DNA of 27,604 bases from a virus: positions 1-27,604 of IMG/VR virus record IMGVR_UViG_3300025276_000171. The stretch is one strand, 5' to 3'. Under the pieces are notes generated by a model. The model was not told where the DNA came from. It saw nothing but the letters and a program-made list of their open reading frames with translations, and ran no database searches. This document shows positions 6,385 through 13,913 of this stretch, piece after piece (positions within the stretch are counted from its first letter, which is position 1; every line of letters begins with the position of its first letter). The translations under genes and the position numbers were made by a program.

Positions 6385-6616
6385 CGTTATTTACCTTTGG
6401 TTTGGGGACATCCTTGGTGTTGCCCAGCGCAAAGTAAGCACCAACCAAAGCACTAAGGGAGCCGTACATCATCATGATCTGAGCGGAGGCGGCATTCATC
6501 CGCGCTGGGTCAATGATTGTTGCTGCGGTTGTGACGACCATCATGGCCAGCGCACACCAGCACATCATGCGGCGGTTGACTTGGTACGACTTCTTGTCGG
6601 GGACCATCTCATTCAT
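6377..6616 (-). CDS. Small two-helix membrane protein, possible second holin
   Basis: This 79-residue protein has two predicted membrane helices, about residues 17-35 (MMCWCALAMMVVTTAATII) and 47-64 (MMMYGSLSALVGAYFAL), with a short hydrophilic turn and a charged tail. It has a strong ribosome binding site (AGGAGG) before the ATG at 6616 and overlaps the 3TM holin gene by eight bases. The size, topology and place next to a holin and an endolysin suggest a holin or antiholin. This is an inference, since no family is recognised with certainty. Confidence 0.8.
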   Translation of the reverse strand: MNEMVPDKKSYQVNRRMMCWCALAMMVVTTAATIIDPARMNAASAQIMMMYGSLSALVGAYFALGNTKDVPKPKVNNDA

Positions 6617-6634
6617 GTGAGACCTCCTATTTGT

Positions 6635-7081
6635 TTAAAACTTGATGAAGCCCAAGTGCCAAAGATATGCACCGCCAGATCCTAGGACAGTCAGGAGGAA
6701 GCCAATGATCATGATGCCTGACAGGATCATCTCTTTGCGTTCTTCAGCTTTTAAGGATGCGAGCCGCTGGGCCTCTTTGCGCTCCAACCTGATCTCGCGC
6801 CTAATCGAAAGTAGTTCTTGGTAGGCTGAGTAACCCCGAGTGTTCGTGATGAGTTCCTTGAGTTGCTCTTCGGCGTCTGCCGCCTTCTGCTTGAGCATAA
6901 AGGTGTCCATGGCCTCTTCGTTTGCACTGGCAAATATTGAGGACTTCTTCTTCTGGTGATTTTGGTTTGCGCTGTCGATAGAGTCAAAGAAACTACTGAT
7001 TTCCTTTGTCATGGAGTACAATTGTTTACCGGCGGATAGGCCACCTTTGACGACTGCAAAAGCGGTCAGGGGATCAATCAT
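6635..7081 (-). CDS. Membrane-anchored coiled-coil protein in the lysis region
   Basis: This 148-residue protein has a helical, lysine- and glutamate-rich body (about 20-118) with coiled-coil character and one C-terminal transmembrane helix (MIIGFLLTVLGSGGAYLW, about 124-142). With a C-terminal anchor most of the protein would face the cytoplasm. That is the opposite of a classical inner-membrane spanin, so I do not call it one. The ATG at 7081 has a G-rich site (GGGGG) upstream. Its neighbours are membrane and lysis genes. The specific function is unknown. Confidence 0.8.
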   Translation of the reverse strand: MIDPLTAFAVVKGGLSAGKQLYSMTKEISSFFDSIDSANQNHQKKKSSIFASANEEAMDTFMLKQKAADAEEQLKELITNTRGYSAYQELLSIRREIRLERKEAQRLASLKAEERKEMILSGIMIIGFLLTVLGSGGAYLWHLGFIKF

Positions 7082-7094
7082 AGGGCCCCCTTTT

Positions 7095-7358
7095 CTATTG
7101 GTTTACCATCTTGGAAACACTAGTTCTGATGTGTTCAATGTTTGCATCTATGCGAGCCATAGAAATTGCTAGTGTTTGGACACTTGCTTCAACCTTCTGC
7201 ATTCTCATGTTGAATTCAGCGATGTCTTGGGAGTTGCTCTGAATGTCTGCCATCATCATTGAGACTGTCCAGATAATTGCGGCTGCTTGTGTGATGAGAC
7301 CAAGTAAAAGAGTGGCGGGGACACTTTTGGATATGTGCCAACCGTCTTGGTCTTTCAT
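7095..7358 (-). CDS. Small membrane protein with N-terminal anchor and coiled coil, possible spanin-like subunit
   Basis: This 87-residue protein has one hydrophobic helix at about residues 14-36 (PATLLLGLITQAAAIIWTVS) followed by about 50 residues with heptad-like hydrophobic spacing and no strong charge clusters. An N-in anchor with an outer coiled coil is the layout of an inner-membrane spanin, but also of several other small phage membrane proteins. No partner lipoprotein with a lipobox is visible nearby. The ATG at 7358 overlaps the stop of the upstream gene (TAATG) and lacks a clear ribosome binding site, so translation is probably coupled. Confidence 0.8.
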   Translation of the reverse strand: MKDQDGWHISKSVPATLLLGLITQAAAIIWTVSMMMADIQSNSQDIAEFNMRMQKVEASVQTLAISMARIDANIEHIRTSVSKMVNQ

Positions 7359-7882
7359 TAGGGTGCTACAGGCCAGTCATCTTCAGACAGATTTGGCCAT
7401 GCGTCTGCATCGCTAAGTCCACGCAACTCTTGACGGTAGGTAGCCCAAGCTGTCTTGACTTCATTGGTCAGTGGACTGTCGTTCATCTGGGTCCAATCAC
7501 TAGCCTCAAGCAGCTTGTTGCGTGACGTGCGGTTGCTCTCAGCTACCTTAGCGTCAAGACCAGCCTGATAGGCAGCTTCATGTTGAGCCTTGGTGGTAGT
7601 AGTTTCTACCCCATCGTCATCTGTCTCAGTGGTGTCAGCAAACATATCCCGTGCAACGTACTTCTCAACCCAATTGCCGTTGCTGTCTTGCTCTACACCG
7701 TCACGGGTAGAGGTCTGATACTGTGTAGTGGTAGCCGCTGGGCTGCGTAGGACTGCATCAAGGTCAAGTGCATCCAGTGTTGCTGCTTGCCATACACGAG
7801 GTAGTGAAGTGCTGGGGTTAGCTGAACGCCATTGCCCCTGTGTCTTTACTTCGCCAGTAGTTCTGTTTCTGTATTCACTCAT
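7358..7882 (-). CDS. Tail fibre/tail assembly chaperone-like protein
   Basis: This 174-residue protein ends with a stretch typical of phage tail assembly chaperones found downstream of fibre genes: an LLEASDWTQMNDSPL segment (about 123-137), then WATYRQELRGL (about 146-156) and a WP-rich tail. The N-terminal part begins with an RNRTTGEV segment and continues with polar, threonine-rich sequence. It lies directly after the largest fibre gene, the usual place for such a chaperone. It would act in the cytoplasm on fibre trimerisation or attachment. The start at 7882 has AAAGGAT upstream. The family assignment rests on the C terminus. Confidence 0.75.
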   Translation of the reverse strand: MSEYRNRTTGEVKTQGQWRSANPSTSLPRVWQAATLDALDLDAVLRSPAATTTQYQTSTRDGVEQDSNGNWVEKYVARDMFADTTETDDDGVETTTTKAQHEAAYQAGLDAKVAESNRTSRNKLLEASDWTQMNDSPLTNEVKTAWATYRQELRGLSDADAWPNLSEDDWPVAP

Positions 7883-7909
7883 AAGATTGATCCTTTCAGA
7901 TGAGTTTGA

Positions 7910-9925
7910 TTATGCGATTGCGTAGAATATGTGAGTATCGCCCACCCCATTTATATGAGTACCATTGCCTGCTACCTTGAATCCCGAAGATAGAGGGTCT
8001 ATGTCTACAGCAGTGCTTGTTCGTTCAGAGTAATCACGACTAGGCAACAGATAAGGATCACTTGTTGAGGAAGTAACCCCTCTGACACTATCAAATAATA
8101 TCCAATGCTCTGTCTCATTTACGTTCTTAATTAGGACAAACCTAGCACCTGACGTAAAACCGCAATCAATGTTTATATCATTACCTGTTCCAATGTAGCT
8201 TCCCACCTTCGACACACCGGGTGCGCTTGCGAATAGGTAGGCTATGTAGGTGCGTCCTGACGGGTAATTAACCTCACTATTTGCACCTACAGTAAAAACA
8301 TCCGCAGTTGGTGTCGTACCATTCCAGAAGTTCTCTGTGGCAGTAACGTTTGAGCCGTTCAAGCGGAGGCTCTTAGTATTGCCAATATCTTTGTGATACA
8401 CAGCCCAAGGCGTTGCACCAGACCTACTTTTCACCCACATCATCTCAGGGGGCACACCAAGCACGCCATGGCTTACGGTTCTTGCCGATCCCGTACCCGA
8501 GTAAGCAACCGCATCAAAATAGCCCGGCGCACGCTTCCACATATAAGTAACGACATCTGTGTTTAGTGTTCCAGTGCTAGTCACATGCTTCCAACCATGC
8601 ATAGTATCCCAGATAGGGTTGCCAACAACGGCTTCAGCTGTATCAGCATTAGAGAACATTCGGCCGGTACCTGTAAGCCTAGAACGGACATCATGGTTAC
8701 CACCACTGCTACGAAAACCTGAGAACCAACTCATATCTACAGGAAACCCTGAGTAGTAGACTACACCATTGGCATTGGCTTGGCTGCTACGAGAGTTATC
8801 CAGTGCAAAAACCTTAGTCGGATCAGTAGCCACAGCTAGTGGACCACGTCTTATCGCCATGTAGATGTATTTTTGCCCCGAAATGCTCCACCCATGGGCA
8901 TTCCCAACGGTAAAACCCGTGGGGGTTACTGCTACCCTTTGAAATTGACCAGCGCCTGGCTCTGCATTAGTAGTATTTGCTGAAAGATTTTGCGACCCAT
9001 TGTCGTGGAAGGGTCCAGCCTCAAAGGCACGCATAGTGTCTACCAGCTGCCAATCATTATCTCCAACAGTTGCTGTGGATGATTTTATCAACAACCACTG
9101 AGGTTCAAACCCTACGTCAATATCTTGGTATGCACCAGTCCCAGTATAAGAGCCACACTTGATAATATCTTGGTCACCATCAGGTCCGAACTCACCGTCA
9201 TTATTGTTGTGTGCGAAGACGTAGGCGACAAATGTACCACCATCGGCGTTAACTGAGTTATTAGCCCCGACAGTAAAGACAGAATCTGTAGGAGCTGTGT
9301 CATTCCAGATTACACCACCACCTGTCCCAGCTTGGTCTGTTGCATTTAGAGTTAAATAATAGTCTTCTGGTGCTGTTGCGTTAGAACCTCTATGATAAAC
9401 CCTCCAAGCGCCTGTAGAATCAGTTCTTTTAACTATAATCATGCCGGGAACTGACCCAAGATTATGGCTCACAGTTCTAATAACATTTGTACCCGTATAG
9501 GTAACCACATCAAAGAACTTAGGGGCCTTCCGCCATGTCCAAGAGACGTAGTCTTGACCCGAAGCATTGTACACTCCCGCTGAATAACCGAGAGATGTGC
9601 TGCCGAACTTGTAACCATCACTGTTGAAAGAGCTTATGACGGCCGCAGTAACATCTGTATGACCAACCGTTGTATTAGTGTGCAAGTATCGTCCAGTGCC
9701 GCTTGCGGTATCCCCGATTGTGTTGTTATAAGTGTTTGTGCGACTTTTAGTCCAAACCATCCCACCTTCAGTAAGGTCAATACCATTCACAATGGTTTGT
9801 TCAACATCAGTACCAGTACCAGTATACAAATAAGTGCTGAAAACATCATCAATATCAAGGCCACCACCACCACCAGCGGCGGCAGTACCAGCGGAACTCA
9901 GTAGCATCTTTTTCTTAGTAGCCAT
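7910..9925 (-). CDS. Large tail fibre or receptor-binding protein with repeated modules
   Basis: This 671-residue protein starts with a short basic segment and a poly-glycine hinge (about residues 15-22). It then carries repeated modules of a kind common in marine phage fibres. Each module has a W-K/R-A-P-x-F/Y-FD-V/A-V lead, an RTVSH-G-x-P turn, an 'I-V-K' or 'W-V-K' strand, WxVYH, and later a VFTVGAN-x-VN and a 'YIAYLFA'-like strand. Full copies are at about 130-240 and 465-580, with partial related copies at 255-300 and after 580. The modules resemble the DUF7483-type repeat. It is likely the adhesive part of the fibre. The ATG at 9925 has AAGGAG upstream. Its neighbours are other fibre genes and an assembly chaperone. 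Confidence 0.85.
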   Translation of the reverse strand: MATKKKMLLSSAGTAAAGGGGGLDIDDVFSTYLYTGTGTDVEQTIVNGIDLTEGGMVWTKSRTNTYNNTIGDTASGTGRYLHTNTTVGHTDVTAAVISSFNSDGYKFGSTSLGYSAGVYNASGQDYVSWTWRKAPKFFDVVTYTGTNVIRTVSHNLGSVPGMIIVKRTDSTGAWRVYHRGSNATAPEDYYLTLNATDQAGTGGGVIWNDTAPTDSVFTVGANNSVNADGGTFVAYVFAHNNNDGEFGPDGDQDIIKCGSYTGTGAYQDIDVGFEPQWLLIKSSTATVGDNDWQLVDTMRAFEAGPFHDNGSQNLSANTTNAEPGAGQFQRVAVTPTGFTVGNAHGWSISGQKYIYMAIRRGPLAVATDPTKVFALDNSRSSQANANGVVYYSGFPVDMSWFSGFRSSGGNHDVRSRLTGTGRMFSNADTAEAVVGNPIWDTMHGWKHVTSTGTLNTDVVTYMWKRAPGYFDAVAYSGTGSARTVSHGVLGVPPEMMWVKSRSGATPWAVYHKDIGNTKSLRLNGSNVTATENFWNGTTPTADVFTVGANSEVNYPSGRTYIAYLFASAPGVSKVGSYIGTGNDINIDCGFTSGARFVLIKNVNETEHWILFDSVRGVTSSTSDPYLLPSRDYSERTSTAVDIDPLSSGFKVAGNGTHINGVGDTHIFYAIA

Positions 9926-9937
9926 TGTGTAAGCTCC

Positions 9938-10867
9938 TTATCCTAATGCCAGCGCAGCCGTGAAGCCGTACCAGTTGGTGCCACCGTCACGGGTAGTGAA
10001 CACGAAGATGTCTTTCGCACTAGCAGTAGCTGTCAGGGTAGGAGCAGTAGCGCTGGGCCAGTCAACGCTTGAGGGCCATGTAACTGCGAAGCCAGATGCA
10101 CCGCTGTCTTGGATGATCTCAATGCTGAACGTGTAAGCTGTGCCAGATGCGGGTGGGTTGCTGAAGGTGAACGTGGTGTTTTCCGTGAGTACATGGCTGA
10201 ACGAGTTACCAGCATGGCAGTTGACTGTGGTAGCGTTGCTAGATGATGTGACTGCGGCATAAGTCTCATTGTAGCTGGCAGCTATAAGTTCGCCTGTAAC
10301 GGTACCTCCAGCCTTTGGAAGCGCAGCGTTGGCTGTTGTTGTTGTGCTAGTTAGAACAGCATCCCGTGTGGCAATGGCTACCCCATCGAAAGTACTGTTG
10401 GTTGTTATAGCGCCCGTGACGGCACCACCAGCCTTTGGAAGTGCGGCATTTGCTGTAGTTGTGGCAGTAGTTAAATCTGCATCATTAGCCAGCGGAACCC
10501 ACGCATTGCTATGTGCAAAGTAACCCTTACCTGTGCCATGAACGTGGGCAAACATGCCATGGTATGTACCTGCATTAGGCAAATCACCTGTCGTAGAATA
10601 CATGTTAGCAAATAAAACCTTGTTGCCATTACCATCTATGTCACCGCTCATGGTGCCACCAGCTTTTGGTAGTGCGTTTGCAGCAACTGTTCCTTGAGCA
10701 GCCGTGGCGTAAGCAGTCGCCGCTGTAGTGGCTGCTGTGCCAAGACCAGCGATCTTAGAGACAGCAATAGCCGCATCAGATGCAATGTCTACGTTTACGA
10801 TTGTGCCATCTGTTATCTCAGAGGATGTTATGTTCTGTGGTGCTGGTGGATTACCAATATAAGCCAT
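9938..10867 (-). CDS. Tail fibre protein with LPKAGG repeats
   Basis: This 309-residue protein has three copies of an ALPKAGG(T/A)(M/V)(S/T)G motif (about residues 66, 143 and 184), the short repeat seen in T4-like and other trimeric tail fibres. It starts with a conserved-looking fibre N terminus (AYIGNPPAPQNI), probably the virion attachment end. The middle contains aromatic and glycine-rich strands, and the C-terminal 90 residues (NCHAGNSFSHVLTENTTFTF onward) form a beta-rich domain of a type often found in phage fibres. Its last residues (ALALG) resemble those of the collagen-like protein (AIALG). The ATG has AGGAGG upstream. The role is structural, in host attachment. Confidence 0.85.
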   Translation of the reverse strand: MAYIGNPPAPQNITSSEITDGTIVNVDIASDAAIAVSKIAGLGTAATTAATAYATAAQGTVAANALPKAGGTMSGDIDGNGNKVLFANMYSTTGDLPNAGTYHGMFAHVHGTGKGYFAHSNAWVPLANDADLTTATTTANAALPKAGGAVTGAITTNSTFDGVAIATRDAVLTSTTTTANAALPKAGGTVTGELIAASYNETYAAVTSSSNATTVNCHAGNSFSHVLTENTTFTFSNPPASGTAYTFSIEIIQDSGASGFAVTWPSSVDWPSATAPTLTATASAKDIFVFTTRDGGTNWYGFTAALALG

Positions 10868-10879
10868 TCCTGTGCCCTC

Positions 10880-11212
10880 CTACGATTGCTCTAAAACGGA
10901 CACAATTACGTCTGCCGATGAGGCTGCGCTGCTTGTGACTTTGATGATGTCTGTAGTCTCAAGAACTACCTTCTGATCTCCGCCGATGGGGACCAGTGCG
11001 CCCCCAGCAGGAACAGCAGCACCCTTCACTAGAAACACACTGGCAGAGGCTGAAGTGTCTGTGACTTCTACATCTACCGTGATGCTAGAGGCTGTGCGGT
11101 TCGCAACGGTTAAGCCGATGCAGGTTGTGGTTGTTGCTGACGGGACTGTGTAGACACTGGTCTGGCCTGTGCCTACCGCTGCGCTCACAGCATTCTTAAA
11201 TGTGTTAGCCAT
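10880..11212 (-). CDS. Small beta-rich virion-type protein
   Basis: This 110-residue protein is rich in threonine, serine, valine and alanine, with an alternating hydrophobic pattern that suggests a beta sandwich. The N terminus MANTFKNAV is followed by a series of short strands, and there are no cysteines apart from one at about residue 31. It lies between a collagen-like protein and an LPKAGG-repeat fibre, with a good AAGGA site before the ATG. Proteins of this form and position are common in marine podoviruses and are usually called structural or hypothetical. It may be a fibre decoration or an adaptor. I cannot name a family. Confidence 0.75.
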   Translation of the reverse strand: MANTFKNAVSAAVGTGQTSVYTVPSATTTTCIGLTVANRTASSITVDVEVTDTSASASVFLVKGAAVPAGGALVPIGGDQKVVLETTDIIKVTSSAASSADVIVSVLEQS

Positions 11213-11226
11213 TCTTTAATTCCTTG

Positions 11227-11799
11227 TCATCCTAGGGCAATAGCCATGGAAATTGGGTCATCTATTCTGGCAAAGTTTGTGTCTATGCCAAGGTTTGCCC
11301 TAGCCGTTGCAGCGTTCGCCACATCAGAAAGGTTGCTAGCTGCTAGTAGGTCTCCAGTACCAGAACCAGCGGGACCCTGAGGACCTGTGGGTCCTGTTGC
11401 TCCAGTATTTCCTGTGCCACCTTGAGATCCCGTAGGTCCCGTCGATCCAGTATTCCCGGTAGGACCTGTTGGTCCTGTTGGTCCAGTAGGGCCAGCTACA
11501 GTACTATTTGCTCCCGTAGGTCCAGTAGGCCCAGTGGGTCCAGTAATGCTCGCACCCTGAGGACCTGTTGGGCCGGGCGGTACAGTAAGTACCCCCGTTG
11601 AACTGTTATAGACCACGGAAGAGCCAGTAGATCCTGCGGCAATTGTTAGCTCCGTGAGTGCGTTTTTATGTCCTAACGCTTCGGTAGCGGAAGACGCCGC
11701 TGCTACTGCTGACGAAGCCGCTGCATTCTTGCTGTCTTCAATTGCATTGACGTTTGTGGCATCCTGTGAAGAGCCAGTGTAAAATGATGATGATGCCAT
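11227..11799 (-). CDS. Collagen-like tail fibre protein
   Basis: This 190-residue protein has about 70 residues of Gly-X-Y triplets (roughly 75-148), mostly GPT, GAT, GNT and GPQ, interrupted twice near the start. Threonine-rich Y positions are typical of bacterial and phage collagen-like proteins, where threonine replaces hydroxyproline. The N terminus ([22 protein letters not shown]) looks like a virion-binding segment with a short alanine-rich coiled coil. The C terminus ([21 protein letters not shown]) is a motif shared by many fibre proteins. It would form a trimeric rod. The ATG at 11799 follows GAGG. The repeated DNA also makes this region prone to length variation. Confidence 0.88.
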   Translation of the reverse strand: MASSSFYTGSSQDATNVNAIEDSKNAAASSAVAAASSATEALGHKNALTELTIAAGSTGSSVVYNSSTGVLTVPPGPTGPQGASITGPTGPTGPTGANSTVAGPTGPTGPTGPTGNTGSTGPTGSQGGTGNTGATGPTGPQGPAGSGTGDLLAASNLSDVANAATARANLGIDTNFARIDDPISMAIALG

Positions 11800-11807
11800 G
11801 GTTTACC

Positions 11808-12422
11808 TCAATCCGAATATGTAGAAGTTGGGCGCATCACTTGTGACATCCCTGAGGTCTCAGCCTGATTAGCTTGATCTTGTAACTCCAAAAGGAACTG
11901 ATTTGATTTGGCGTCAAACAGCGGTCCACGCTCGTCAAAGAAGTAATCAGAGGCATAGCTGAGAGCCGTGTAGGTCAGTAAATCTGATGCAATATTGGTT
12001 ATCGTATTGGTTGAACTGTCCGAAGTTAAATCATCGAACTCTCCGTAGTAATTTAGGAATATTGTCCCAGAGGCAGGCTTTGGTGAGACCTTGATAAGCT
12101 CACGCTCTCTGCTGAATGTGGTTGGATTTCCAACAGTACCAATCTTTAAAGCAGCGGCCATCGCGTGCAAAGGAACTCGCAGAAGGGAGACACCATCGTA
12201 CTGGATGTCTATTATCTCGATCAGGTTTGATGGGATTACTACTTCTGAAATAGCACTACCAGAGCTCAGTGTGTACGCCTGCTGTTTTTCCATGGATGGT
12301 ATACGCAGTACACGCTGTATCCGTGTCAGACCTTGATCGACGAAGGTATCGGCCAAAGCATCAGTGCAGTCGCTGCGGTTGAGTAGAGCTTTAAAGTGGC
12401 TCCTGATTTGACCTTTGTTCAT
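11808..12422 (-). CDS. Head-tail adaptor-like protein
   Basis: This 204-residue protein has the layout of a phage adaptor/connector. It has an N-terminal helical part (residues 1-45, MNKGQIRSHFKALLNRSD then FVDQGLTRIQRVLRIPSME), a beta-rich central part with VVIPSNLIEIIDIQYDG and LNYYGEFDDL, and C-terminal helices with LTYTALSYASDYFFDERG. That ordering matches adaptor proteins that bind under the portal in podoviruses with SU10- or P22-like heads. It is encoded after capsid genes and directly before the fibre genes, consistent with a neck position. The assignment is by overall pattern rather than a catalytic motif. Confidence 0.75.
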   Translation of the reverse strand: MNKGQIRSHFKALLNRSDCTDALADTFVDQGLTRIQRVLRIPSMEKQQAYTLSSGSAISEVVIPSNLIEIIDIQYDGVSLLRVPLHAMAAALKIGTVGNPTTFSRERELIKVSPKPASGTIFLNYYGEFDDLTSDSSTNTITNIASDLLTYTALSYASDYFFDERGPLFDAKSNQFLLELQDQANQAETSGMSQVMRPTSTYSD

Positions 12423-12581
12423 TTAGGCGGTCCTTTTTTTAGGCTTTGGCTTTGGCTTTTTTGCGGTCAGTGCAGCCTTTGTGAAAGCAGCATTAGTGGG
12501 GGCTCCGGTGGCACCTTTCTTTCGCATAGGCTTACCGGCAGCGCGCTTGGCGTGGATATTTGCGTACAGACCATTACCCAT
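12423..12581 (-). CDS. Short lysine-rich basic protein of 52 residues
   Basis: A 53-codon frame runs from the ATG at 12581 (ribosome binding site AAAGGAT) to a TAA that abuts the next gene. The protein begins MGNGLYANIHAKRAAGK, has a KPMRKKGATGAPTN segment, and ends in a KPKPKPKKR tail. Very short proteins with the start 'GLYANI(H/N)AKR' and a Lys-rich tail are common beside capsid genes in marine podoviruses. The strong positive charge suggests DNA or capsid-interior binding, but the role is unknown. It is tightly packed between its neighbours, with gaps of two bases or fewer. Confidence 0.85.
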   Translation of the reverse strand: MGNGLYANIHAKRAAGKPMRKKGATGAPTNAAFTKAALTAKKPKPKPKKRTA

Positions 12582-12583
12582 TG

Positions 12584-12901
12584 TTAGATCCTTTTGTCTG
12601 TGGTGATGAATGCGTCCAGGCTCTGCTCACGGAGGCGCTTGATGATGGCTTTGCCACTTTCCTCGTAGATATTAAAACCTTCTCTGGTCCACTGTTCGAT
12701 CACCGCTGTTGGAATGGATGCTACACGCATCATGTCGCCGATTGGCGCCTTGGCGCTGTCGTGCTTGGCGTCCTTTAGGTCGTCCAGGAATGCCTGGGAT
12801 ATATTCTGACTATGCTTTGCAAATAGGTTGCCTGACTGTTCAATGAAGTCAGTTGCTACTCCCGCCAGCTGAGTGGCAGTGCTTTTAGTATCTGGGGTCA
12901 T
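12584..12901 (-). CDS. Small helical protein downstream of the major capsid gene
   Basis: This 105-residue protein uses the ATG at 12901. A longer frame begins 16 codons upstream, but those codons fall in the hairpin region and are low-complexity. The sequence is helical, with a phasin-like N-terminal half (TQLAGVATDFIEQSGNLF) and a conserved-looking C-terminal half (MRVASIPTAVIEQWTREGFNIYEES, then LREQSLDAFITTDKR). Proteins with this C-terminal pattern occur beside capsid genes in many podoviruses. A head-completion or minor capsid role is plausible but not shown. Confidence 0.75.
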   Translation of the reverse strand: MTPDTKSTATQLAGVATDFIEQSGNLFAKHSQNISQAFLDDLKDAKHDSAKAPIGDMMRVASIPTAVIEQWTREGFNIYEESGKAIIKRLREQSLDAFITTDKRI

Positions 12902-12933
12902 GTTGGATGTCTCTTTGGGAGGGGGGATAAGGT

Positions 12934-12991
12934 GGGGCCGCCCAAGCACCCAGGTAAGGAGAGCAAAACCCCTAGGTAAACGGACGGCCCC
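12934..12991 (-). terminator. GC-rich hairpin after the major capsid gene (terminator- or attenuator-like)
   Basis: Nine bases after the capsid stop, the minus-strand transcript can form a 10-bp stem: GGGGCCGUCC (12982-12991) with GGGCGGCCCC (12934-12943), including one U-G pair. The loop is 38 bases and itself contains two direct copies of a TTACCT-GGG motif. No U-tract follows, so it is not a standard intrinsic terminator. The position matches that of T7 T-phi after gene 10. It could attenuate phage polymerase, protect the capsid mRNA 3' end or be a processing site. Confidence 0.6.
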
Positions 12992-13000
12992 TACACTGGC

Positions 13001-13885
13001 CTATGACAGGCCGGTGATCTTCACTGAGTCACCAAAGTTGGTGTGCTTACAGCTATATTCGCCGATGACGTAATGACGATCTGAGTCACCAGTCTTGGCC
13101 AAAAGTGTGCGCGTGAATGGACGCAAGACACACTGTTTAAACATCGACGGGTCGATCAATAGAGCGACTGATGTAAGCATGTGGCGGTTGAGAACCACCT
13201 TGTATTCGCCAAATGGGCTGACATACAGATCCACCACGTTTACCAAGGTTTTACCCTGGGCGATCTCACGGTTACGACCAGATGCTGCGCTGAAGCCAGC
13301 GACAATAGTAGAGTCGGCAGGTTTCACCATGAACACGCTTGGAGAACTGCCATTGGTGAACGCTGTTTGACCAGCTGTCAGCAATTTCGCTTCTGTAAGC
13401 GGGTCCGTAGCATTGGAACCTGCGTCTACAGCAGTAGAGATCTGGTTGATCAGCGATGTCATCTTACGCGCTGTAGAAGCGTTGCCGACGACAGTGGCCT
13501 GTGCCACACCTACATATGCGTGTTCTAGGTCACGCTTGATGCTCTTGAGTGTACGGCCCAACTGGTATGCTGTTTCCTTAGCTCGGCCGTGAGTACGAAC
13601 CGAATCCGAGGTTGCCGAAATTGAGAACGACTCGCCCAGGATCTGGGTTGTATTGGTCCGCTCTGTAACGTCTGACAGTGTCACATCAGAAGCGTCGGCG
13701 CCCTCGACTTTCGCATTCACACCGGCAGCACGTAAGCTGTCTTCTAAGAATGAGAAGGTGCGAGCAGAAACCTTTTCAGACTTCATCATAGAAGTCATCG
13801 GTGTATCTGTAGGGGTTATGTCCATAATTATGTCTGAAACGTCTTCAGCCATGCCTACAGAGTTGTATGTAGTAAATAGTGCCAT
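13001..13885 (-). CDS. Major capsid protein, SU10/DUF5309-like
   Basis: This 294-residue capsid protein would form the icosahedral shell with an HK97-type fold. The family pattern is clear: an N-terminal NSVGMAEDVSDIIMDITPTDTPM (about residues 8-30), then FLEDSLRAAG, a VEGADA turn, an ERTNTTQI(L)GESFSIS strand (about 72-89), and KETAYQLGRTLKSIKRDLEHA (about 104-123), which matches the long spine helix region. The C-terminal part ends in strands around HYVIGEYSCKHTNFGDSVKI. The start at 13885 has AAGG upstream. It lies directly after the scaffold-like gene, in the usual order. A GC-rich hairpin follows its stop. Confidence 0.92.
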   Translation of the reverse strand: MALFTTYNSVGMAEDVSDIIMDITPTDTPMTSMMKSEKVSARTFSFLEDSLRAAGVNAKVEGADASDVTLSDVTERTNTTQILGESFSISATSDSVRTHGRAKETAYQLGRTLKSIKRDLEHAYVGVAQATVVGNASTARKMTSLINQISTAVDAGSNATDPLTEAKLLTAGQTAFTNGSSPSVFMVKPADSTIVAGFSAASGRNREIAQGKTLVNVVDLYVSPFGEYKVVLNRHMLTSVALLIDPSMFKQCVLRPFTRTLLAKTGDSDRHYVIGEYSCKHTNFGDSVKITGLS

Positions 13886-13913
13886 GTTATTAGTACCTTA
13901 GAGTTAGATGGGA

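Noticed and set aside
12901-12949. Upstream in-frame extension of the small gene after the capsid gene
   Set aside because: The 16 extra codons are Pro-rich and lie in the hairpin region. The ATG at 12901 gives a more protein-like start.
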